Assembly (NCBI RefSeq): GCF_000016665.1
Contig: NC_009523.1
Location: forward strand, 2,046,001 to 2,110,000
Reading direction: 5' to 3'
DNA length: 64,000 nt
DNA from: Roseiflexus sp. RS-1
Lineage (GTDB): Bacteria > Chloroflexota > Chloroflexia > Chloroflexales > Roseiflexaceae
The first letter of the stretch is position 1, and each line of letters starts with the position of its first letter. Under the pieces are notes generated by a model. That model searched no databases. It was not told where the DNA came from and saw only the letters and a program-made list of their open reading frames with translations. Of the stretch, positions 9,322 to 18,286 are shown in pieces. Made by a program: the position numbers and the translations under genes.

Positions 9322-11175
9322 ATGAACGAGTTGCTGGGACAGATTATCGGCAACTGTCGCATCGAGGCGTTGCTTGGCTCCGGCGGCATGGGGCAGGTAT
9401 ACCGCGTGCGCCATATGCACCTTGATCGATTACAGGCGCTCAAGGTCATGCATGCGCATCTGGCGAGCGATCCTGGCTTTCAGGCGCGTTTCCGCCAGGA
9501 GGCGCAGGCGATCGCCGCGCTCGAACATCCGCACATTGTGCGCATCTTCGGGTTTGATGAACAGCAGGGGCGGTACTACATCACCATGGAGTACCTGCCG
9601 GACGGATCGCTGCGCACGCTGCTCGACCGCCGCGCCCGCGATGGGGCGACATGGCCGCTCCACTTCGGGCTGGACCTGGTGCGGCAGGCGGCAGAGGCGC
9701 TCGACTTCGCTCACACCCGGGGCATTGTGCATCGTGACATCAAACCGGACAACATCCTGATCGAGCGTCATGCCGGTCCGGGTGGACGCTCACTCTATGT
9801 CGTCAAGTTGACCGATTTTGGTCTGGCGCGCATGGTCGAGGGGGGCGGCGGCATCACTGCCAGCGGTATGACCGTCGGCACACCGGCGTATATGTCGCCG
9901 GAGCAGTGTCAGGGCTTGCCCGTCGATGGACGCAGTGACATTTACTCGCTCGGGATTGTCCTGTACGAGGTGGTGACCGGGTATCTGCCGTTTACGGTCA
10001 GCCGGATCAGCGAGGCGGTCGAGAAGCACGTCTACGCTCAACCGCCGTCGCCGCGCACAGTCGCTCCCGATCTGCCGGTGGCGGTGGAGGCGATCATTCT
10101 GCGCTGTCTGGCGAAGAAACCGGAGGAGCGTTTTGCGACCGGCGCCGAACTTGCCCAGGCGCTGCGTCGGGTCATGCAGATGCCGGAACCTGCTCCGCTG
10201 CCGGCGCCGGAAGGATTGACGGTGCGAGTGCTGGGGTCTGGAGGACAGGTAGTGCAGGAGGCGCCGCTCACCGACCAGGGGTTGACCGTCGGTCGCCGCG
10301 CTGGCAATCAGATTGTCCTCGATGATCCGGCGGTGTCGCGCAATCACCTCCATATCGAATGGAGCGGGCGGCGGGTGCGGGTCAAAGACCTGGGTTCGCG
10401 CGGCGGGACGCTGCTCGATGGTACGCACATAAAGCCGCACGAGCCACATACCTGGAACATCGGACAGTCCCTGGGGGTGGGTCCGTTTACGCTGGAACTG
10501 GTTCAGCGCCGTGACGATCAGTTCGGCATCGCTCTGGCGCCGGGACAGGAGTCGCTGGAGATCGTCGCCGGTCAGCCGGTGACCGTTGATGTGACGCTGG
10601 TGAATCGCGGCGCTGCCGATACCCTGACGCTGGCAGTTGAAGGATGGCCCGCAGCGTGGGTTCATCTGCCGGATCAACCGGTACGGGTCGATGGCAGCGC
10701 ACAGCTGGCGGTGCGCCTGACGCTTCAGACGCCAGTAACGGCGGGAGTACGGTTCGGTGCGTATCAGGTGCGGGTGCATGCGCGTTCGACGACGCAGCCG
10801 CAGATCGGGGCATCGATTGAGGCAACCTGGACGGTCATTGCGCCGCCATCGTTGACGGTGCAGGTGTCGCCCGCAACGGCGCGTGGACGGGATCGGGCGC
10901 GCTACACGGTTCGCCTGACCAATCAGGGCGGAACGGTTGCGCATGTGGTGTTGATGGCGGAAGATTCGGGTCAGGCGCTGGCGTACAACTTTGGACGTCA
11001 CGAAGTGCACCTGGCTGCCGGCGAGACGGTCGATGTGCCGCTTGAAGTGCGCTGCGACCGCCGTATCTTTGGCGGTGTTCAGACGCATCATTTTGTGGTG
11101 ACTGCTGCCGTGCTCGGCGCTGGTTCGACGCAGGCGACAGCAGCGTTCGTGCAGACGGCGCTCCTTTCGATCTAG
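9322..11175 (+). CDS. Soluble Ser/Thr protein kinase with FHA domain (kinase 3)
   Basis: This 617-aa protein starts 3 bp after the kinase 2 stop, so the two are co-transcribed. The kinase (~8-270) is intact: GSGGMGQVY, ALK lysine, [21 protein letters not shown]. The FHA (~298-393) has VGR and SRNH, but the usual N-G of the binding loop is replaced (DLGSRGGT), so peptide binding may be altered. Two beta-sandwich domains follow and the protein stops at FVQTALLSI, exactly where its paralogues enter the membrane helix. It is therefore a cytosolic version of the same architecture. Confidence 0.87.
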   Translation: MNELLGQIIGNCRIEALLGSGGMGQVYRVRHMHLDRLQALKVMHAHLASDPGFQARFRQEAQAIAALEHPHIVRIFGFDEQQGRYYITMEYLPDGSLRTLLDRRARDGATWPLHFGLDLVRQAAEALDFAHTRGIVHRDIKPDNILIERHAGPGGRSLYVVKLTDFGLARMVEGGGGITASGMTVGTPAYMSPEQCQGLPVDGRSDIYSLGIVLYEVVTGYLPFTVSRISEAVEKHVYAQPPSPRTVAPDLPVAVEAIILRCLAKKPEERFATGAELAQALRRVMQMPEPAPLPAPEGLTVRVLGSGGQVVQEAPLTDQGLTVGRRAGNQIVLDDPAVSRNHLHIEWSGRRVRVKDLGSRGGTLLDGTHIKPHEPHTWNIGQSLGVGPFTLELVQRRDDQFGIALAPGQESLEIVAGQPVTVDVTLVNRGAADTLTLAVEGWPAAWVHLPDQPVRVDGSAQLAVRLTLQTPVTAGVRFGAYQVRVHARSTTQPQIGASIEATWTVIAPPSLTVQVSPATARGRDRARYTVRLTNQGGTVAHVVLMAEDSGQALAYNFGRHEVHLAAGETVDVPLEVRCDRRIFGGVQTHHFVVTAAVLGAGSTQATAAFVQTALLSI

Positions 11176-11225
11176 CGCTCGTTTGCGTATTTCCTGACTC
11201 AAGGGTTATAGCACGGGGGCTTTGC

Positions 11226-13910
11226 ATGGCGCCGAATGATCCGTCTGTGCCGGATACGCCGCCCAATCCATATGCCACACGCGCTGTCTCCGCTTCAGAG
11301 GGCGGTAGTGCCGCGTTCGTCGCTCTGCTCGATGCGCGGGGCCAACCGACGCAGTATGCCGAAGTCTCTTCCGATGGCGTCACGATCGGGCGTCTCAAGG
11401 GCAGCGATCTGGTGCTCGACGATCCCACCATCTCGCGCAATCACGCGCGGGTGGAGTGGGATGGACGTCACGCCAGGGTGACCGATCTCGGGTCGAAACT
11501 GGGCACGTTCCTCGGCGCTGTGCGTCTGATGCCGCAAACGCCTTATGAGTGGTCGCCTGATCAACCGCTGCGCATCGGTCGCTATGTATTCCGGCTGTAT
11601 CCCGGCGCCCTCCCACCGGCGGCAGTGACTGCACCTTCTGCTTCTCCTGTTGCCGGGTCAGGTCGCCCCGAAGCGACAGCTGGCGTTTCTTCCGCTGTTG
11701 CTGAGGCGCCGACCGGTCGCCTGCCGCCGCCTGAGCCATTGCAGGGTGAGGCTGAACCGGCGCCTGCCCCGATTGCGCTTTCGATTGCGCCGGAGCAGGT
11801 TACGCTGACGCTCGTGCCGGGGGAACGCGCCAGCGTCAATGTGCGCGTCAGAAACAACACCACGCTACCGCTCACGATTTCGCTGACCATCGATGGTTTT
11901 CCATCGGAGTGGGTCGATGGCATGCCCACGCTCTCGGTGGCGCCCGGGGCGCAGGCATCGGCGACCCTGACAGTCTCTGTGCCGGCGGCCAGCGCAAGTC
12001 TCGCGGGCGCGCGTCCGGTTTCGATTCAGGCATTTGCTGCCGAACTGCCGACGCTCATGTTCGAGGCGCCGCTCGAATGGCATATCGCCCCCTTTCTGGC
12101 TGGTGAACTGGCAATCACGCCGAAGCGCGCCTCTGGTCGCGATCAGGCGGTGTATACCATTCAGGTGCGGAACAATGGCAATGTTCAGGCTGCGTATGTG
12201 CTGAGCGCCGCCGACGAGCCGCAGGAACTGGAATACTCCTTCGCGCAGGAGCGTGTGAGCGCTGCGCCCGGCGCAATCGCCGAAACATCGCTGACCGTGA
12301 TTGCCCGACGTCGCATGTTCGGCGCCGATCGACGCCATACCTTTACCGTTCAGGCGGTCGAGACCGATGTGCAGCAATCGATGCGCGACATATTGAGCGC
12401 GCAGGCGCTGTTCGTTCAGACGGCGACATTTCCGCTCTGGTTTGTGCCGTTGATCATCGGGTTGCTCCTCTTCGGATTGCTATGCGGTTTCGCAGTTCTC
12501 CCGGCATCGCTTGCCAGCGCGTTGCCGGGGTACGGCATCTTTGCCGCTCCCACCGAACCGCTCCCTGATACCCGTGGGACCGCCGTGGCGCAGGCGACGG
12601 CGACTGCGCAGCAGTTGCAACTCACGGAGCAGCAGGGGCTGGCGACGATTGCAGCGCTGGAGCAGACTGCGACTGCCGCGTCCGCCGATCAGCGCGTCGA
12701 ATTTCAGGCGACGCTGGTGGCACAGTTCGCCACTGCGACCGCGATTGCGATCCAGTTTACGTCGCTGCCAACGCTGCCGCCGCCGACAGAGGCGCCATTT
12801 GCGACGGTTCCCCCCGGTACAGCGCCAGCGCCCACGGTGACCATGCCACCGGTTACTCCTTCGGCGACGGCAACGCCAACGCGAACACCATCACGCACAC
12901 CGGCGCCATCACAGACCCCGGCGCCCGGTCTGCCGCAGGCGACCATCGAGGATGCGACGGTGCAACGCCTGACGAGCGGCGAAACGTCGCTGATCTTCCG
13001 GGTGCGCCTCTCGAACGCAAGCGCTTCGATTGTTTCGATTGCGTACACGACGGAGGATGATACAGCGCGCGCGGGGGTCGATTACCGCAGTGTGAACGGA
13101 ACATTGACCTTCAACCCCGGCGACCTCGAACGGGAGATCGCCGTTCCGGTGTTGCCCGATGCTGCCACGGCGATCGATCTGCGCTTGCGAGTCGTTCTGA
13201 CGAGCGCCGCGGGCGCCAATCTTGCCCGGGGCATCGCTGTCGGGACGATTCGCCCGGCTGCCGGGATAGCAACTGCCACGTTCACGCCCACGCCGACCCC
13301 ATCGGCGACGCCGACCAGGACGCTCTCACCAGCGCCGACCAATACCCTGACGCCGGTTCCGCCAACGCCGACGAACACCTTCACGCCAGTTCCGCCAGCG
13401 ACGCCGACGAACACCTTCACGCCGGTTCCGCCAGCGACGCCGACGAACACCTTCACGCCGGTTCCGCCAACGCCAACTGAGACGCCGACTCCGACGCCGA
13501 CCGAGACGTTGACTCCAACGCCGACTGAAACCCCCGAACCGGTTAATCTGACCCTCACTGCGCCGTCGTCGGTCGCTGTTACCGGTGGCGCTGCCGCGCC
13601 CTGGACGAATATTGCGGGGGTGGTGATCGGAGGCGTTTCTGCCGGTGATACCGTCACCGTGACGCTCAGCATTGCGGGAGTGGATCCATCGAACAATGCA
13701 GGGCAAATGCGCATCACCGGCATTGGCGGGTTCACCGAGACCACTGCTCCGCAAACGTTTACGACCACCCGCGCCGATGCCAATGATCGACTGACGCGCC
13801 TTCAGTACCGGCGTGGTCAGCCCGGCGCGGCGAGGATGACGATAACCGTTGTTCATGGCAGCGGGCAGAGCCGGACGGTGCAGATCGATCTCATTATCAG
13901 TGCGCCATAA
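11226..13910 (+). CDS. Membrane-anchored FHA protein with external Calx-beta domain
   Basis: This 894-aa protein has no kinase. The FHA is at ~38-122 (IGR, SRNH, but SKLG in place of the usual NG loop). Two beta-sandwich domains shared with the kinases occupy ~180-395, then one membrane helix (~402-425; FPLWFVPLIIGLLLFGLL). Outside lie an Ala/Gln/Thr coil-like stretch, a Calx-beta-like domain (~572-675; TEDDTARAGVDY, Ca-binding in the family), a Thr/Pro linker with 36-bp repeats (~685-768), and a C-terminal beta domain. It likely couples a phosphothreonine partner inside to a surface module, perhaps as substrate or docking site of the kinases just upstream (inference). Confidence 0.8.
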   Translation: MAPNDPSVPDTPPNPYATRAVSASEGGSAAFVALLDARGQPTQYAEVSSDGVTIGRLKGSDLVLDDPTISRNHARVEWDGRHARVTDLGSKLGTFLGAVRLMPQTPYEWSPDQPLRIGRYVFRLYPGALPPAAVTAPSASPVAGSGRPEATAGVSSAVAEAPTGRLPPPEPLQGEAEPAPAPIALSIAPEQVTLTLVPGERASVNVRVRNNTTLPLTISLTIDGFPSEWVDGMPTLSVAPGAQASATLTVSVPAASASLAGARPVSIQAFAAELPTLMFEAPLEWHIAPFLAGELAITPKRASGRDQAVYTIQVRNNGNVQAAYVLSAADEPQELEYSFAQERVSAAPGAIAETSLTVIARRRMFGADRRHTFTVQAVETDVQQSMRDILSAQALFVQTATFPLWFVPLIIGLLLFGLLCGFAVLPASLASALPGYGIFAAPTEPLPDTRGTAVAQATATAQQLQLTEQQGLATIAALEQTATAASADQRVEFQATLVAQFATATAIAIQFTSLPTLPPPTEAPFATVPPGTAPAPTVTMPPVTPSATATPTRTPSRTPAPSQTPAPGLPQATIEDATVQRLTSGETSLIFRVRLSNASASIVSIAYTTEDDTARAGVDYRSVNGTLTFNPGDLEREIAVPVLPDAATAIDLRLRVVLTSAAGANLARGIAVGTIRPAAGIATATFTPTPTPSATPTRTLSPAPTNTLTPVPPTPTNTFTPVPPATPTNTFTPVPPATPTNTFTPVPPTPTETPTPTPTETLTPTPTETPEPVNLTLTAPSSVAVTGGAAAPWTNIAGVVIGGVSAGDTVTVTLSIAGVDPSNNAGQMRITGIGGFTETTAPQTFTTTRADANDRLTRLQYRRGQPGAARMTITVVHGSGQSRTVQIDLIISAP
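13365..13472 (+). repeat. 36-bp tandem repeat encoding a TNTFTPVPPATP linker
   Basis: Three near-identical in-frame 36-bp units fall inside the Thr/Pro linker of the Calx-beta FHA protein. Confidence 0.8.
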
Positions 13911-13945
13911 CAGCATTCCGTACCGCATTTCAGGAGGTGTGCGTC

Positions 13946-16900
13946 GTGTCCGCCGACAATCCATCCAACACACCCGCCGACCGGCAGACGCATGCCGGAC
14001 TTTCGCCATCGTCGTCCGATAAGGCGCCGCACATCGTTGTGCTCGACGCCCAGGGCAATCCGGTTCAGACGCTCGCATTGACGCGCGCTGGCGTCACGAT
14101 CGGTCGTCTGGCGAACAATGCGCTGCGGCTTGACGCGCCGGTCGTCTCGCGCACTCATGCGCGGATCGACTGGGACGGCGCGCGCGTGACGGTGACCGAC
14201 CTGGGATCGAAGAGTGGCGTCCAACTGGGGACGATGCGCCTGTCTCCGCAAACGCCACAGGTCTGGGATCCTGCGCAAACGCTTCAGATCGGTCCGTATA
14301 CGTTGCGTCTGCATATCGGTGCGCCTTCACCCGCCGACCCGGCGTCGCCGGTGACCGGAGATCTGCATGCCGCGCCAACCCAAAAGGTCAGGGAAGCGGG
14401 TCTCTCAGTTGCGCTGTCGCCGGCGCATACGGCGCTGACCCTGATCCCCGGCGAGCCGACCGACGTCGAGGTGCGCGTCACCAACCAGACGAATGCACCA
14501 CAGACGGTTGCGCTCTCGCTCAGTGGTCTGCCAGAGACCTGGGTCGAACCTGCGCCAGCGCTGCGGGTTGCGCCATTCTCGATGAAGACCGCCATCATCC
14601 GTGTTCAGGCGCCAGCATCTCCCGAAAGTGCCGTTCGTCCCTATGAGGTGCGCGTGCGCGTCTCGTCTCAGGAAGATCCTTCCAGCAGCGCCGAACTTCG
14701 CCTGGAATGGCGGGTTGCGCCGTTTCTGTCGGGGGAGGTGGAGGTTGCGCCGCATCGCGCGCTGGGACGTGAGCAGGCGGTTGTAACGGTGCACCTGCAC
14801 AACGGTGGCAATGTACGCGCGACGTATCACCTGCGTACCGGTGATATGGCGCAGATGGTCGGCGCTGCGTTCACCCAGGAATATGTCACCCTCGATCCGG
14901 ATGAAACCGTCGAGATTCCACTGACGATCACCGCGCCGCGTCGCGTTTTCGGTGGTCATCGTGTCTACACGGCGCCAATCGAGGTCGAAGAAACCGATGA
15001 AGTGTCTGGTTCGCTCAGGCGCACGTTGCACGCCGAAGTTCGCTTCGTGCAGACGACGCTGTTGCCGCTCTGGGCGCCGGTTGCGCTGTTCGTTCTGCTG
15101 CTGTTGCTGTATGGACTGAACCTCCCGGCGGCGCTCTGGGCGCGCGTTCCTGGAAGCGGTTTTCTGGCAGGGGTGCAGAGCGGCGGCATTCGCGCCGAAG
15201 CCACGCAGGTTGCCGCGCTTGCAACCCAACAGGCGCTTCAGGGGCAGACGGCTCTCGCCGAAGTGGGAGCGGCGCTGGCTGCGACCCAATCGGCAGTGGC
15301 GGCGCTGCCGACCGAACAGCAGGCGAGTGCACAGACGGCGCTTGCCGGAGCGTTTCAGGCAACCGTGGCTTCATTGTCGGTGGCGCAGACCGCGAATGCG
15401 CAGTCGCTTGCGGCGACCAACGCGGCGCTCGAGGCGCAACTGGCGCAAACCGCCACGGCGCAAAATGTGTCGACAACACCCGAACCGGCGTCGACTATCG
15501 GCGTGCCGATGACCACCGCGCGACTGACGACGACGCCGACAGCGGGCGCGACGTCCACGCTGCGCCCAACCGCAACCTCTGCACCATCGGCGACATCCGT
15601 TCCGCAACCTACGACGGTCGCGGTCGCCAGCGCTATGGTGGAACCTGCGACGATCGCGTTTGGCAGCATTAAGAAGGGGACCGCCAGTGCGCCGCGCACG
15701 CTGCTGCTGAAGAATACCGGCAACGCACCGCTGACCATCAGCGAGATTGTGATTGGCGGCGCCCATGCCTCGGAGTTTGCGCGCGTCGCTGGAGGCGCCG
15801 ACAACTGTGGCACGTCGCTGGCGCCCGGCGCGTCGTGCACCATTACTCTGACCTTTACCCCATCTGCCGCCGGTCAGCGCACCGGGCAACTGCGGATCGA
15901 AAATTCGTCTGCCGACGGAGTGGTGCTTGTGAGCCTGTCCGGCAGCGGAACGGAAATTCCGGAGGTTGCGTCGATTGTGCGCATCGGCAACAGCCCGACC
16001 AATGCCGCCAGCGCTCAGTTCCAGGTCAATTTCAGCGAACCGGTGAAAGGTGTAACGGCTTCGAATTTCAGCGTGGTGACCCTTGGCGGCGCCGTCGGCG
16101 CTGCCATCGCATCGGTATCCCCTGCCAGCGGCACGTCCACGAATCAGTGGACGGTGACGGTTAATGCTGGCGGCGGCAACAAAACCATCCGCCTCGATTT
16201 CGTCAACAGCAATGGCGTGACCAACGCCGATGGCAATGCGGTGGAGAAACTGCCGTTCAACGCTGGCGACCAGATTGTGATCGATACGACGGCGCCGACG
16301 GTTGCGCTGGGCAATACGCCGCCATCGCTCACGAATAACCCGGCGGCGCCGTTTACGTTTAGCGGCAGCGATGACGTGAGTTCCAACGTAACCTTCGAGT
16401 GTCGCGTTGATGCCGCCAGTTTTGCACCATGCACCAGCCCGTTTACCCCTTCCGGTCTGGCTGACGGCAACCGTACCTTCAATGTGCGCGCACGCGATCA
16501 GGCGGGGAATGTCAGTGCGCCAGCATCGTATACCTGGGCGATTGATACCTCGCCGCCGGATACGACGATAACAGGCGGTCCTGCCAATAGCAGCACCAGC
16601 GGACCGACCGTCTCATTTACGTTCTCATCCGAAGCGGGCGCAACCTTCCAGTGTCGCATGGATAGCGGATCGTTCAGCGCCTGCACCAGCCCATTCACAG
16701 CGACTGGTCTTACTGATGGTTCTCACACCTTCCATGTGCGCGCTCTCGATGCCGCCGGGAATGTTGATGCCAGCCCGGCGACGCGCACCTGGACGGTGGA
16801 TGCCACGCCGCCGGATACGACGATAACGGGAGGTCCTGCCAATAGCAGCACCAGCGGACCAACCGTCTCATTTACATTCTCATCCGAAGCGGGCGCAACC

Positions 16901-18232
16901 TTCCAGTGTCGCATGGATAGCGGATCGTTCAGCGCCTGCACCAGCCCATTCACAGCGACTGGTCTTACTGATGGTTCTCACACCTTCCATGTGCGCGCCA
17001 TCGATACGGTAGGGAACATCGACCCGACTCCGGCAACGCGCACCTGGACGGTGGATGCCACACCGCCGGATACGACAATTCTCAGCGGACCAACTGGCGT
17101 TATCAGTGTGACAGGAGTCACGTTCACGTTCACTTCGACCGAGACCAGTTCGACGTTCCAGTGCCGGTTGAATACCGGGTCATTTGTGAGTTGCACCAGT
17201 CCGCACACCATCAGCGGGTTGGTGAATGGTTCACAGACCTTTGAAGTGCGCGCGATCGATGGGGTGGGGAACGTCGATCCGACGCCAGCAACCCGAAGCT
17301 GGACGGTCGATACGCAACCGCCGGAAACGACGATCACCAGCGGTCCTGCTGACGGCAGCACGACAGGTCCGGGGGTTACATTCAACTTTACCTCATCTGA
17401 GACGGGCAGCACGTTTGAGTGCAGTCTGGATTCCGGCCCATTTTTGCCGTGTACTTCTCCGCAGACACTCTCACTCTCGAACGGTTCACATACATTTGGT
17501 GTGCGCGCGATCGACGCGGTCAATAATATCGATCCGACTCCGGCGACTCGCACCTGGACAGTCGATGCCATACCGCCGGCTGTCACCAGTGTCACATCGA
17601 CCACGCCGAACGGGGTGTATGGTGTCGGCGCTACCATTAATGTGATGGTCAACTTTAGCGAGTCGGTGACGCTGACCGGTGGTTCCTTGCAGGTGAACCT
17701 CAACAGCGGGGCAACGGTGACAATTGCGACGCTCAGCGGCGTCAGCGCCAGTGGTATCTATGTGGTCGGTGCAGGTCAGAACGCTTCCGATCTCGACTCC
17801 GTTTCGCTGACGCTGACCGCTGGTGCAACCCTGCGTGACGCGGCGGAAAACAACGCCGTCCTGACCATTCCGACAGGTCAATCGCTGGCGGATTTGCGTG
17901 ATATTGTGATCGATACAACCCCGCCTACTCCGCCAACCGTTACCAACCCTGCCAGCGCGACAACGGTGCCGTCTACCACCACGACACTTAACATAACAGG
18001 TAATGCAGAAGCGGATAGCCTGGTTCAGGTATGGAATGACATAGACAACAATGGTGCGATCGATGGGGGTGAGACTGTTGTTGCATCTCAGCAACTGACC
18101 GGAGGCGCTACAAGTTTCAGCATCAGCGTGTCGCTGGCAACCGGCGACAACAACTTCGTCGTTACTGCAACCGATGCGGCGAACAATCGCTCGTCGCCGA
18201 CCGATGTGCCGACGATTACCCGGAGTCCGTAA
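13946..18232 (+). CDS. Membrane-anchored FHA protein with large external Ig-like repeat region
   Basis: AGGAGG at 13932-13937 decides the start: it overlaps the upstream GTG at 13937 but sits 8 nt before GTG 13946, giving a 1428-aa protein (MSADNPSNT). The FHA is at ~29-122 (IGR, SRTH, binding loop SKSG without Asn). Two shared beta-sandwich domains and one membrane helix (~374-396) follow. Outside are an Ala/Gln/Thr stretch, an ASPM/HYDIN-type choice-of-anchor domain (~566-668; IAFGSIKKGT, NNCGTSLAPG-like), then at least five ~85-residue Ig-like repeats of bacterial surface type, each with paired Cys (FQC...CTSPF), and C-terminal bacterial Ig-like domains. Adhesion or surface display driven by an intracellular phospho-signal is inference. 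Confidence 0.8.
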   Translation: MSADNPSNTPADRQTHAGLSPSSSDKAPHIVVLDAQGNPVQTLALTRAGVTIGRLANNALRLDAPVVSRTHARIDWDGARVTVTDLGSKSGVQLGTMRLSPQTPQVWDPAQTLQIGPYTLRLHIGAPSPADPASPVTGDLHAAPTQKVREAGLSVALSPAHTALTLIPGEPTDVEVRVTNQTNAPQTVALSLSGLPETWVEPAPALRVAPFSMKTAIIRVQAPASPESAVRPYEVRVRVSSQEDPSSSAELRLEWRVAPFLSGEVEVAPHRALGREQAVVTVHLHNGGNVRATYHLRTGDMAQMVGAAFTQEYVTLDPDETVEIPLTITAPRRVFGGHRVYTAPIEVEETDEVSGSLRRTLHAEVRFVQTTLLPLWAPVALFVLLLLLYGLNLPAALWARVPGSGFLAGVQSGGIRAEATQVAALATQQALQGQTALAEVGAALAATQSAVAALPTEQQASAQTALAGAFQATVASLSVAQTANAQSLAATNAALEAQLAQTATAQNVSTTPEPASTIGVPMTTARLTTTPTAGATSTLRPTATSAPSATSVPQPTTVAVASAMVEPATIAFGSIKKGTASAPRTLLLKNTGNAPLTISEIVIGGAHASEFARVAGGADNCGTSLAPGASCTITLTFTPSAAGQRTGQLRIENSSADGVVLVSLSGSGTEIPEVASIVRIGNSPTNAASAQFQVNFSEPVKGVTASNFSVVTLGGAVGAAIASVSPASGTSTNQWTVTVNAGGGNKTIRLDFVNSNGVTNADGNAVEKLPFNAGDQIVIDTTAPTVALGNTPPSLTNNPAAPFTFSGSDDVSSNVTFECRVDAASFAPCTSPFTPSGLADGNRTFNVRARDQAGNVSAPASYTWAIDTSPPDTTITGGPANSSTSGPTVSFTFSSEAGATFQCRMDSGSFSACTSPFTATGLTDGSHTFHVRALDAAGNVDASPATRTWTVDATPPDTTITGGPANSSTSGPTVSFTFSSEAGATFQCRMDSGSFSACTSPFTATGLTDGSHTFHVRAIDTVGNIDPTPATRTWTVDATPPDTTILSGPTGVISVTGVTFTFTSTETSSTFQCRLNTGSFVSCTSPHTISGLVNGSQTFEVRAIDGVGNVDPTPATRSWTVDTQPPETTITSGPADGSTTGPGVTFNFTSSETGSTFECSLDSGPFLPCTSPQTLSLSNGSHTFGVRAIDAVNNIDPTPATRTWTVDAIPPAVTSVTSTTPNGVYGVGATINVMVNFSESVTLTGGSLQVNLNSGATVTIATLSGVSASGIYVVGAGQNASDLDSVSLTLTAGATLRDAAENNAVLTIPTGQSLADLRDIVIDTTPPTPPTVTNPASATTVPSTTTTLNITGNAEADSLVQVWNDIDNNGAIDGGETVVASQQLTGGATSFSISVSLATGDNNFVVTATDAANNRSSPTDVPTITRSP
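16561..17070 (+). repeat. Two near-identical 255-bp Ig-like repeat units
   Basis: The unit beginning tacgacgataac at 16561 recurs at 16816 with only a few substitutions, and a more diverged unit begins at 17071. The period of 255 bp equals 85 residues, one Ig-like domain. The near identity indicates recent duplication or gene conversion. Confidence 0.85.
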
Positions 18233-18241
18233 CATGCCGCG

Positions 18242-18250
18242 TGATATAAT
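18242..18250 (+). promoter_or_regulatory. Extended -10 promoter for the pseudokinase gene
   Basis: TGATATAAT is a perfect extended -10 (TGn plus TATAAT). It lies just after the stop of the previous gene and 36 bp before ATG 18287. No good -35 is visible. It suggests the last gene of the array has its own transcription. Confidence 0.6.
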
Positions 18251-18286
18251 GAAGCATCTCCTTTCTCTTTGACGAAAGTCACTTCC

